Source of the DNA: Prevotella sp. BV3P1
GTDB taxonomy: Bacteria; Bacteroidota; Bacteroidia; Bacteroidales; Bacteroidaceae
Direction: 5' to 3'
Length of the DNA: 64,000 bases
Assembly: GCF_000479005.1 (NCBI RefSeq)
Contig: NZ_AWXC01000007.1
Span: forward strand, 124,001-188,000
The position numbers and the translations under genes are program-made. The notes beneath the pieces are model-generated. The model was not told the origin of the DNA, did no database searches, and saw nothing but the letters and a program-made list of their open reading frames with translations. Below, piece by piece: positions 56,102-63,624 of the stretch. Positions within the stretch are counted from its first letter, which is position 1. Each line of letters begins with the position of its first letter.

Positions 56102-56354
56102 CGTAGAGTCAACCAACAAGTGCAAAATTAGTCAATCATTTTATAAAACTCTTGTTTGGTGTTGAAAACTTGAGTTTTTCACTTCCAATCTGGAGCATAA
56201 AGTACCGACGCGTTCTCGTACATTCATTTTTCTTTGTTCTGGACTACAAATATAGCAAAAGGCAGAGAATTTATCCCTGTCTTTGTGCATAATTATTTAG
56301 AACAAAGTTGATTATCAGGCAGTTATTCTGACAACTCCCAATCTGGAGCATTAC
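56102..56354 (-). repeat. cassette repeat copy 2
   Basis: 253 bp, same orientation as copy 1. Terminator hairpin at 56260-56282 (stem with one mismatch) and TAATTTTG at 56123-56130. The CCAATCTGGAGCAT box occurs twice in it, once inside and once at the minus-strand 5' end. Confidence 0.9.
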
Positions 56355-56373
56355 CCGTGCTGTTCCTTGCCCG

Positions 56374-56952
56374 CTAATTGTTGGTTTTATAGTCTTTGTA
56401 TACTTCATCTGATAATCGCCTAATTAAATAGGCCCATAGGCTTGCATTAATTGGTAAAGGAGATGTAACTGCGAACAATCGGTACTCGCCATACCTTTTA
56501 CCATCAATATCCTTTAGAACAAAATAAGAATATCTTCCACTCGTATATTTAGTATCAGGCATTTTCGTTATAAAATCCGTGTGGTACTTGCTTAAATCAA
56601 ATATGGGTTCTGCCTCTGATAGTAACTGCCGGTATTGCTCCTGTTGCTTCCTCTGCTTTCTGGTTTTTGTTTCTGCTTTTACAGAGCGCATTTTATCTGT
56701 TCGACCTAAGCTGTCTAAGGCCACATAATATTCCTGATAGCACAGATTACTTTTAATAATGACGTAAAAATATTTATTGTCCAAAGAATATAAAAGCTTG
56801 GGAGCTACAATTGTATCAAAAAGCTGCAATACTTTATCTGCTTTAGTCCTGCTGACCATTGCCATTGAGTCGGCTATGTTCCCTCTATCTTCCTGTGCTT
56901 TACACACAAGCGAAAAACATAGCATTAAAATTATGGAATACGCTGCTTTCAT
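56374..56952 (-). CDS. small secreted protein, candidate orphan immunity protein
   Basis: 192 residues with a signal peptide (MKAAYSIILMLCFSLVCKAQ, cleavage after about residue 20). Body: Lys/Arg/Gln-rich central part (KTRKQRKQQEQYRQL) and a C-terminal domain with SGRYSYFVLKDIDGKRYGEYRLF. No family recognised. It follows a 3'-only toxin-like fragment by 11 bp and ends 19 bp before repeat copy 2. Confidence 0.66.
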   Translation of the reverse strand: MKAAYSIILMLCFSLVCKAQEDRGNIADSMAMVSRTKADKVLQLFDTIVAPKLLYSLDNKYFYVIIKSNLCYQEYYVALDSLGRTDKMRSVKAETKTRKQRKQQEQYRQLLSEAEPIFDLSKYHTDFITKMPDTKYTSGRYSYFVLKDIDGKRYGEYRLFAVTSPLPINASLWAYLIRRLSDEVYKDYKTNN

Positions 56953-56963
56953 CTTGTAATACT

Positions 56964-57147
56964 TTATTGGGTACGTGGTAATTTCTGTGGGTCAACAATT
57001 CCTCCGTTAGCTCCACCTGCGTGGTCACTGCCATCTCGTTGTGGTAACCCTAATATTCGTCTAATTAAATTATCTGTCCTGATGGCATTGGTATTATTAT
57101 TTTCTTTGCATTCAATTCTGTCATAACTTACAATTGATAATGTTTAT
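56964..57147 (-). pseudogene. 3' fragment of a toxin-like gene
   Basis: An open stretch of about 60 codons with no start codon (a TAA closes it at 57148-57150) ends at TAA 56964-56966. It reads LSIVSYDRIECKENN, then LIRRILGLPQRDGSDHAGGANGG, then DPQKLPRTQ. It sits just before a secreted-protein gene, as a severed toxin tail would before its immunity gene. No domain can be named. Confidence 0.45.
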
Positions 57148-57197
57148 CAACTGTTTAACGTCGTTCTTTTCTGTTTATTGCTTACGGCTTTTAATAC

Positions 57198-57279
57198 CCA
57201 TATAAAGGTAATGATGAATATCCATATAAGGGTATTGCCCGTTACCCTTATATGGGTGTTGAGATATGCCCTTGTATGG
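57198..57279. repeat. nested inverted-repeat cluster
   Basis: Four half-sites: CCATATAAAGGTA (from 57199), CCATATAAGGGTA (57222-57234), TACCCTTATATGG (57243-57255) and TGCCCTTGTATGG (57267-57279). The inner pair is a 13-bp perfect hairpin with an 8-base loop; the outer pair is a weaker copy. Confidence 0.75.
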
Positions 57280-57288
57280 CTTAGGGGG

Positions 57289-57621
57289 TCAAGGCTCTAA
57301 ATCTTTCATAATAAAAATATAAATAAAATTGAAAAATCCAATTATTAATATAGCAAGAGGTATAATGTTAAAATCTATCATCATCATAATATATATAGAT
57401 GCCAAGATATATATACATGAATAAATTAGATACATGCTTATAATGACCGTTTTTAGAAACTTATTATTAAAAAAAACGTTTAATATGGTGATAGTTATAA
57501 GATAACTACCACCAATTAAAGGTAGATTCCCTATTCCCTTTATACCAAACATCAAAATTATACCTTGGATTATCCAATAAAGATGAAATAGTTCTTTCTT
57601 ATTTTCTTTTTCTAATTTCAT
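57289..57621 (-). CDS. small membrane protein, candidate immunity partner
   Basis: 110 residues with about four hydrophobic segments (12-25, 37-50, 56-82, 87-104) and short loops. Its start overlaps the 3' end of the toxin-tail-like frame by 23 bases, the close arrangement common for toxin-immunity pairs. Membrane immunity proteins usually protect against pore-forming or cell wall-targeting toxins; here that is only a suggestion. Confidence 0.6.
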   Translation of the reverse strand: MKLEKENKKELFHLYWIIQGIILMFGIKGIGNLPLIGGSYLITITILNVFFNNKFLKTVIISMYLIYSCIYILASIYIMMMIDFNIIPLAILIIGFFNFIYIFIMKDLEP

Positions 57622-57871
57622 ATCCTTTTGGGTTATTTCGCTTTATTGCTTTATATGCAGAAGATGGAAAGTAAGGATCTTCACGTTTATAAATAGGAGG
57701 TGAAAATTGAGATGTCGCAGGAATAATTTTAGTTTCCTTAGTATCAATCTTTGCCTTTTGCAAACTACGCTGTACTGCTGTACCACAATGATTTGGTTTT
57801 AATGGATTTAGCGAGTATTCTTCTTTGCTTATGTTTACAAATTCTTTGCGGATGATATCACGTAGAGTCAA
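57599..57871 (-). CDS. toxin C-terminal-like fragment opening inside the repeat
   Basis: 90 residues from a TTG at 57871. The first codons (TTG ACT CTA CG) are the last bases of repeat copy 3 and the frame continues into unique sequence (DIIRKEFVNISKEEYS, then NHCGTAVQRSLQKAKI and a basic tail YEIRKRK). No signal or membrane segment. A compact His/Cys-containing, Lys-rich C-terminal module next to a membrane protein resembles a detached polymorphic-toxin tip. Real translation and start are uncertain. Confidence 0.42.
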   Translation of the reverse strand: MTLRDIIRKEFVNISKEEYSLNPLKPNHCGTAVQRSLQKAKIDTKETKIIPATSQFSPPIYKREDPYFPSSAYKAIKRNNPKGYEIRKRK

Positions 57872-58113
57872 CCAGCAAGTGCAAAATTAGTCAATCATTT
57901 TATAAAACTCTTGTTTGGTGTTGAAAACTTGAGTTTTTCACTTCCAATCTGGAGTGCAAAGTGCTGATGCGTTCTCGTATATTCATTCTTCTTTGTTTTG
58001 GACTACAAATATAGCAAAAGGCAGAGAATCTATCTCTGCCTTTACGCATAATCTTTTAAAAAATAAATTGATAATCAGATGATTATTTTGACAACTCCCG
58101 TTTGTAGCATTAC
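57861..58113 (-). repeat. cassette repeat copy 3
   Basis: 253 bp, same orientation. The terminator hairpin (58019-58041) is a perfect 9-bp stem AGGCAGAGA/TCTCTGCCT, where copy 1 has a G-T pair: a covarying position. TAATTTTG is at 57882-57889. It begins 3 bases after the stop of the next gene upstream. Confidence 0.9.
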
Positions 58114-58116
58114 CGA

Positions 58117-58335
58117 TTACTTCTTTTTAATAAAAAAAGGGAGTATTAATACAAGTAAAATAGTTATTGCATAGACTATTACTAACAGAGCATAATGAAT
58201 GATTTGATTTATATCATCCATACTCATCACGTTATATTTTAGATTAACCACCCCATTTAATATTACAGCAATACTTAAATATAGCACATATAAAGAGAAT
58301 AGAATTACAAAATATTTTACTGTTTTATGCATCAT
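58117..58335 (-). CDS. small two-helix membrane protein
   Basis: 72 residues with two membrane helices (about 7-28 and 43-68) and a Lys-rich end. It ends at repeat copy 3 and starts 10 bp after the ankyrin gene stop, so the two are probably one transcript. Function unknown. Confidence 0.6.
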   Translation of the reverse strand: MMHKTVKYFVILFSLYVLYLSIAVILNGVVNLKYNVMSMDDINQIIHYALLVIVYAITILLVLILPFFIKKK

Positions 58336-58345
58336 CTGATTTTTA

Positions 58346-58822
58346 TTATTTATTGATGGACACTTGTGACAAAATATTAATCATATCTTCATTTCCTGTC
58401 TGCTTTGCAAAATCTAAAGGTGATTTATTATTTAAATTTTTGTTGTCTTTATTTGCTCCATAACTTATTAAAAGTTGTGCTAACTTATAATCCTCATTAA
58501 ATACAGCTACCCAAAGAGGAGTATTGCCATACTTATCAACATGATCTACAACAGCTCCTTTTTGCAACAGAATTTCTGCTATACTATAGTTTTCATATTC
58601 TGCACATAAATGTAGGGGCGTTAGCCCATATCTGTCTGTTGCATTTATATCTATTCCATTACAAATTAAATCCTGAGCAATTTTATTCGCATCTGATATT
58701 ATTGCAATATGTAATAAATTTCGACCGTCTTCATCTTTTGCAGTATTATCAATCGCATGCTTTTCTTTCTTATATTGATGCACATTATTTGATTCGACCG
58801 TAAAAAATATATTTTTCTTCAT
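58346..58822 (-). CDS. ankyrin-repeat protein, candidate immunity protein
   Basis: 158 residues with about four ankyrin repeats: DGRNLLHIAIISDANKIAQDLI, YGLTPLHLCAEYENYSIAEILL, YGNTPLWVAVFNEDYKLAQLLI and a last partial NKSPLDFAKQTGNEDM. No signal peptide, so cytoplasmic. Ankyrin proteins are frequent immunity partners in polymorphic-toxin arrays, binding the toxin directly. Its promoter region is the left 212-bp direct repeat. Confidence 0.8.
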   Translation of the reverse strand: MKKNIFFTVESNNVHQYKKEKHAIDNTAKDEDGRNLLHIAIISDANKIAQDLICNGIDINATDRYGLTPLHLCAEYENYSIAEILLQKGAVVDHVDKYGNTPLWVAVFNEDYKLAQLLISYGANKDNKNLNNKSPLDFAKQTGNEDMINILSQVSINK

Positions 58823-58828
58823 TTTAAC

Positions 58829-59040
58829 TCGTTGGCGGAATTTATTTAAGTTGATAAATATGCGTAAAAAGTTACATATGTCGTTAGTTTTAGTAGCTTA
58901 GTGATGTTCAAAACATTAAGTTCAAACCATCGTATGCACAACCTTTATACAAAAATCGTCAAAATACTTGAGATATGCAAGCAATTCTCTGAAAATCTCG
59001 TCAATGAATTGGGTAATGTACTGCTCACATGATGACATCC
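58829..59040. repeat. 212-bp direct repeat, left copy
   Basis: About 90 percent identical by eye to 62769-62980, same orientation, from CGTTGGCGGAATTTATTTAAG to GATGACATCC; similarity stops sharply at both ends. The plus strand holds a transposase N-terminal-like frame (SSNHRMHNLYTKIVKILEIC). Confidence 0.88.
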
Positions 59041-59243
59041 GAGCGAAACTTGACCAAACGGCTGACACATGGATAGGAGCTTGCTTCTTCGCTAAAAACA
59101 TAATGAAGTTCCTAAGGGGACTTCTTTGTTTCTTTTTTGAAAAAACAGGGTCGAGAGACTTCAAAAAGAGTATTATCGTCAAATTCAATGGACTTGCAGG
59201 AGTTTTTGCCGTAGCACGAACTTGCATGGGTACTATTAGTTAG
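58968..59243 (+). pseudogene. probable transposase remnant
   Basis: An open frame of 91 codons continues past the repeat (LDQTADTWIGACFFAKNIMKF, then FNGLAGVFAVARTCMG) but has no family motif. The N-terminal part inside the repeat, read in another frame, resembles IS982-type transposase starts (NLYTKIVKILEICKQFSENL). I read the region as a decayed insertion sequence. From here to 59543 there is no gene. Confidence 0.4.
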
Positions 59244-59543
59244 CAGACCCGAAATAAATCATCACTCATTCGAGTTTTAACACTCAAAAGTTTGGATATC
59301 TCACTAATTTTCTCTATTTTGTTTCCATAACAGATTTGTTGTCTTGTCTTTAAAATCAGTTGTTTAGCGATTACTAATTTACAAAGAAAATTCGACAAAC
59401 TGTTATTTTTCTATCTATTTATTAGGGTGGGAAACTTTAGTTATAAACAACAGTCAGCGTTCTGCAGCTTATAGGAAAGCCATCACGAACACTTTCCGTA
59501 TTGTTTTGATGCTTTAGAGGTGGGACTATCTTCTTAAGTCCTC

Positions 59544-59705
59544 TTACCACTCAACATCCTCTGCCTTGAACTCGCCTTCGTCTTCAAATCCTGCTTTCTG
59601 TATCTTACCAGGCTCTACGCTGGTACAGATTATACTCATTGCCTCAACGTGTAACAATGTTACACTTGGCTTTAAGTAGCTTTTCTTTGCTTCTATCTTA
59701 TTCAT
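59544..59705 (-). CDS. 53-residue protein downstream of the fimbrillin-like gene
   Basis: Starts MNKIEAKKSYLKPSVTLLHV and continues EAMSIICTSVEPGK, then an acidic GFEDEGEFKAEDVEW. The KPSVTLLHVEAM form recurs in short Prevotella reading frames beside surface-protein genes. It follows the fimbrillin-like gene by 47 bp in the same direction. No signal peptide or domain; function unknown. Confidence 0.6.
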   Translation of the reverse strand: MNKIEAKKSYLKPSVTLLHVEAMSIICTSVEPGKIQKAGFEDEGEFKAEDVEW

Positions 59706-59752
59706 AAAATATAATTCTAAGTTTCTACTTTTTTAATGTATTCTGGTAAGGA

Positions 59753-61465
59753 TTAGTAGTTGATAAATGGTCTCACCTTGGTATGGTCAGTCTTTACCGC
59801 ACCACCGAAATGAGCACCTTTAGAACCAGCTATTACTGTGACGCCCTTCTTCTGATCATCAGTTTTCCAATCGTTAGCAGCCCAATACCAATCTGTCAAT
59901 GGAACTCCATTTGCCTGATAGAAGAGAATCTCCTGAAGACGATAACCCAAGCTACCAGCCCACGGTTGAGCTGCTGAACCACCATACCCAAAGTCTTTTG
60001 TAGGGTCAGTTACTCCAAGATACTTAAGAGCAGAATCCCACTCACCAGCACCAGGTACATACCACTTCAACTTTTTTGAACCTACCTGCCCCAAGTCAGC
60101 TACAGCCTTAAAAGCCGGACATCGTTCGTTATACGCCTTAAACCGGGCGCGAGGAAGTCCATAAAGTCCATCTGTTGTGTTGGTATTCCATGTCTGTGCA
60201 TACCCATCATATTTAGCAATCGTATTTTTCAAACCATCAAAGTCTTGATTTTCATGAGTCTTACATTTTACGTCAGGACTTGTTGCCCACTGCTTTTCTC
60301 TAATTTCTGTAAGGCTCATACATATCTTACGATTCTTATCCACTACGAGTGCTACTGGTTTGCGTTGTTTCAAGTTAGGAACCAATGTACCTACTGTTCC
60401 ATCCTCGAAGAGATAATCTGCAGAATAATAGATAGTCTGCCAGATAGTATAGCTTTTTCCATTCTTCAACTCTACGTCCTTAAGATTAAGAGGAAGCACC
60501 TTGTTAGCAACTGGCTTCTTATAGATAGTACCAGAAGCCTCTGGAGCAAACTGGAATGACAACTTATTTAAGTATGTCTGAGGCAAGAAGTAAACGCCTG
60601 CATCTTCTGGAGTGATAATGTAAGATGTCTTTATAACGCCATTCTGTTGAGGTCCCTCAACATTATTAGTAAAATGCTTATATTTAAGCTGACCAGCCTC
60701 TGTCACGCTGGCATAATTAGCTGTTGGCCCAGATGGATCAATAGTACAGGTTCCATTAACGCCGCCTTTATCATACTTTAATGCACCATTGATTGAACCC
60801 TCAAAGGCTTGACTTGAGAAACCATTGATCTTCATTCTCACTCTTGCGTATGGTGATTCAAGTTGGAAGTTAACTTGTTGCTTCTTCTGTGGAAGGATTT
60901 TTACATCCAGATTGTTAAAGAGTGCATTGGCAGAACCCTTATTGATGTCGATAATAATCTTACCGTCCTTGTATGTCAATTGTTCACTGAAGACAAAGAA
61001 CTCGTATTCACCTGGCTGCAACACCTGAACAGAAGAAAAACCTGCCTTAGGCGTAAACTTCGAACCATCGTATGAGCCTACCCACTCACCTTTCTTCTGT
61101 CTATCTGCTTTATTATAAGCAAGGATAGTGTACTTCTGTGCTGGAGCTGACGTGTAAGTAGCGCGTGTCTGAGGCTTTGCATCCTCTACTACCTCTGTGT
61201 AAGCCTCAAGACCATCACCTAAACTTGATACAGAGCTGGCAATCACACGACCCTTTGCCTCTCCTGCAACACCACGGGTTGCCACTGACTGCTCTTTGCC
61301 ATAGCCAGCAAAATCAAAGTTGAATGAAAGCGCTGTACCTTCTGTTGCAGCCTGCTCTTGCTGTACATCGCTCGCAAGACTGGCTTCGTTGCTACATCCT
61401 GTATTCACTACGGCAGCCATCACCATTAACGCTGACACGAATACTTTCAAAACATTTTTCTTCAT
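59753..61465 (-). CDS. fimbrillin-like lipoprotein with FGE-sulfatase-like end
   Basis: 570 residues. Lipoprotein signal with lipobox NTGC (Cys24). Residues about 40-340 resemble fimbrillin-family (FimA/Mfa-like) proteins: a TRG/TRA-containing propeptide region, then beta-rich segments. The last 150 residues differ: WYVPGAGEWDSALKYLG, YWAANDW and KVRPFINY match the end of formylglycine-enzyme-like/DUF1566 domains found in Bacteroidales surface proteins. Probably a surface adhesin or pilus tip/anchor protein. No fimbrial assembly genes are beside it. Confidence 0.75.
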   Translation of the reverse strand: MKKNVLKVFVSALMVMAAVVNTGCSNEASLASDVQQEQAATEGTALSFNFDFAGYGKEQSVATRGVAGEAKGRVIASSVSSLGDGLEAYTEVVEDAKPQTRATYTSAPAQKYTILAYNKADRQKKGEWVGSYDGSKFTPKAGFSSVQVLQPGEYEFFVFSEQLTYKDGKIIIDINKGSANALFNNLDVKILPQKKQQVNFQLESPYARVRMKINGFSSQAFEGSINGALKYDKGGVNGTCTIDPSGPTANYASVTEAGQLKYKHFTNNVEGPQQNGVIKTSYIITPEDAGVYFLPQTYLNKLSFQFAPEASGTIYKKPVANKVLPLNLKDVELKNGKSYTIWQTIYYSADYLFEDGTVGTLVPNLKQRKPVALVVDKNRKICMSLTEIREKQWATSPDVKCKTHENQDFDGLKNTIAKYDGYAQTWNTNTTDGLYGLPRARFKAYNERCPAFKAVADLGQVGSKKLKWYVPGAGEWDSALKYLGVTDPTKDFGYGGSAAQPWAGSLGYRLQEILFYQANGVPLTDWYWAANDWKTDDQKKGVTVIAGSKGAHFGGAVKTDHTKVRPFINY

Positions 61466-61770
61466 TTTCCTAACATTTTTAATAAATATGCGGATTTTGC
61501 GTTAGCCACCTCAAGATAATCACTCAAGATGACTATGCTCTAAAACTCATACAAATATTAATCTAATAGTCATTTTTTTTGTTATCGGATGTAAAGTTAA
61601 TAATAATCCAAGAAATATGCTACAAAAATTAATATTTTTTTTATTTTATTATTAGGTAGGGTCTACTAAATAAATATAAACCACTGACATTCAATAATAT
61701 ATACCTAATATTATTTGTGTAATTCACCAAAAATGACTACCTTTGGTTGTTAAAATATTAACGACGTAAA

Positions 61771-62150
61771 ATGAAATACTACTCTCAATATCGTAGTCAC
61801 GACTTGTTTGAACTCCAAGAGTCCCTCTCAGGATTGACAAGTTCACGGAAAAGCCGGTTTTCGTTCCCGAGTTGTTCGTCCTTGTCTGCAAGCGTCTTGA
61901 CCATGATTTCTTCAACATGCTTACCTTGATGCTTGCAGAGGTGGATGGAAGCAAGCCGAAGAGGGAGGGCACGGACGAGGACGGCAACGACCATGGCGGT
62001 ACGATGAGAGTTGACGCCACCTGCTGCGATGCCGAGGTTCGCTATCCGACCGACTCAAACCTTTTGGAGGACGGCAGCAAACTGATAGACCGCTTTCTTG
62101 ACAGCATGGAGGATGTATTACCCACACCACAAGGTTGTATGAAAAAATAA
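61771..62150 (+). pseudogene. frameshifted fragment of an IS1182-like transposase
   Basis: An ATG at 61771 (MKYYSQYRSHDLFEL) starts the frame, which then shifts near 61830 to read FTEKPVFVPELFVLVCKRLDHDFF and RVDATCCDAEVRYPTDSNLLEDGSKLID before a stop at 62148. That DATxxxxxxRYPTD segment is typical of IS1182-type transposases; the catalytic C-terminus is absent. The flanking stretches (61466-61770 and 62151-62213) hold no gene. Confidence 0.72.
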
Positions 62151-62213
62151 ATTAGCAGACTCTAATTGGCTGATTAATAATAAGTTAATTTATAGAACAC
62201 CCCTTAATAGAAC

Positions 62214-62639
62214 CTACCTATATAAATCACCCTTTCCCTTTTGCTTAAAGATGAAAGAGTTAAAAATATCCCCAGCGGTTACTCCTATTGAAATGTTTCG
62301 GATTTGATATCCTTCATTAGGAAAAACAGTTACATTCATTTTATTTTTCTCAATACTGATAGATATATTGTTATCTTCATATTTTTTGCAATCTATGGAT
62401 AGTTGGGTCTCTCCAATTTGTTTTCCATTTTCCTGAATAGCATATACCCAAAAAATCTTATAATTTTTGCATGTGAATACATAAGTGTTGCCTGCTTGTG
62501 GAACTTCTATATTTTTGTTTTTATTTATATTGCTTACATCATTACTCTCCCAAGCCATAGGATCCCAATCTCCATCCCTGCTTTCACAGGAACAAAGGAA
62601 GCCTAATCCTACAATCAGAAACGCTAAAATATTTTTCAT
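62214..62639 (-). CDS. small lipoprotein, candidate immunity protein
   Basis: 141 residues. Lipoprotein signal with lipobox LCSC (Cys18), then SRDGDWDPMAWESNDV, a common start for small Prevotella lipoproteins, and a beta-rich BACON-like end (NYKIFWVYAI, YQIRNISIGVTAG). Its start overlaps by 4 bases (ATGA) the stop of a truncated upstream frame, the same toxin-tail-plus-lipoprotein pattern as elsewhere in the island. Confidence 0.7.
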   Translation of the reverse strand: MKNILAFLIVGLGFLCSCESRDGDWDPMAWESNDVSNINKNKNIEVPQAGNTYVFTCKNYKIFWVYAIQENGKQIGETQLSIDCKKYEDNNISISIEKNKMNVTVFPNEGYQIRNISIGVTAGDIFNSFIFKQKGKGDLYR

Positions 62640-62768
62640 CGCGATATAACAGAATATTCATGATTATATTTGTAGTAATGTGGCTGCCCCCTACGAGTGA
62701 CCTCATTATCATATATTTCCGGACCACTGTTCGTGTCAAAGACTTTACTCAAATAATATCCATTAACC
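62636..62768 (-). pseudogene. 5'-truncated gene cut by the right direct repeat
   Basis: About 43 codons (VNGYYLSKVFDTNSGPEIYD, then EVTRRGQPHYYKYNH, ending VISR) continue out of the direct repeat without a start of their own and end in an ATGA overlap with the lipoprotein gene. It looks like the tail of a gene interrupted by the repeat. No domain can be named. Confidence 0.5.
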
Positions 62769-62980
62769 CGTTGGCGGAATTTATTTAAGTTGATAAATAT
62801 ACGTAAAAAGTTACACATGTCGTTAGTTTTTAGCAACTTATTGAAGTTCAAAACGTTAAGTTCAAACCATCGTATGCACAACCTTTATACAAAATTCGTC
62901 AAAATACTTGAGGTATGCAAGCAATTCTCTGAAAATTTCATCAATGAATCGGGTAATGTACTGCTCACATGATGACATCC
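62769..62980. repeat. 212-bp direct repeat, right copy
   Basis: Second copy of 58829-59040. Its plus-strand frame is open through most of its length (LKFKTLSSNHRMHNLYTKF, then VKILEVCKQFSENFINESGN) and then stops. The pair brackets 3.9 kb with the fimbrillin-like gene and the transposase fragment. Confidence 0.88.
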
Positions 62981-63499
62981 ATCAAACAAGTCGTATCGGC
63001 TACAGAGATTCAATATCAACCTGAACGTGAATGTTTAAGATTGGTTGTTCTTTTATCAATACACTGAAAATTATTTTGACAACCATCCTGCTGATAATTT
63101 GCGTGTAGACAAACAAACTTGCATCCATGCGTAAATACGCTGAATATGGAGGATTTTGTATATTGTTGACATACAGTGTGTTGTGTGTATTGGTTCCAAG
63201 ATGCGCCCGTTGTTGGTGTCCTTTGGGAGCCAAAAGCATAGTTTTAAGCCGATTATTAACATGCTTTTGTCGTGCAAAGGCATGTAAATTGGACCTCAAA
63301 GTGATGTTTCTTGCCGGCTCATCTCATTGCTTTAAGTGAAAAAGGTGTTTTTTCTTGTCAAATTAGTGCCTGCGTGCATCCCGTAGGCCTATCGTTTTTT
63401 TCTAGATTGAAAGTTTTGAATGGTCGTTTTAGGGGCTAAAAACAATCAAAAAATAGGACATTTAGGGCGAGCGATCCACCACCCTCCGTCAAACAAAAA
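62981..63499. other. intergenic, no supportable gene
   Basis: About 520 bp. A 9-bp inverted repeat CAAAAGCAT/ATGCTTTTG (63231-63239 with 63261-63269) is the only clear structure. An open minus-strand frame (63000-63299) has low-complexity, non-family sequence and no usable start context, so I do not call it. Confidence 0.5.
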
Positions 63500-63527
63500 T
63501 GGGGTACATCCTTACGGACATACCCCA
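63500..63527 (-). terminator. terminator of clpB
   Basis: TGGGGTACATCC pairs with GGACATACCCCA (12 bp counting two G-T pairs, 4-base loop), followed on the minus strand by a T-run. It lies about 100 bp after the clpB stop. Confidence 0.82.
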
Positions 63528-63624
63528 ATGATAGGTTTTTATGACATACCGGCTGTGCAGCTGTACCCGCACCCTGCATGCTCTGTGGGATGCGGTCGAG
63601 CCGACAAAGGCCCGCCGCGGGTCA

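Noticed and set aside
63000..63299. Minus-strand frame of 99 residues in the clpB-side gap
   Set aside because: No family signal, biased composition, no promoter or partner gene; likely chance open frame.
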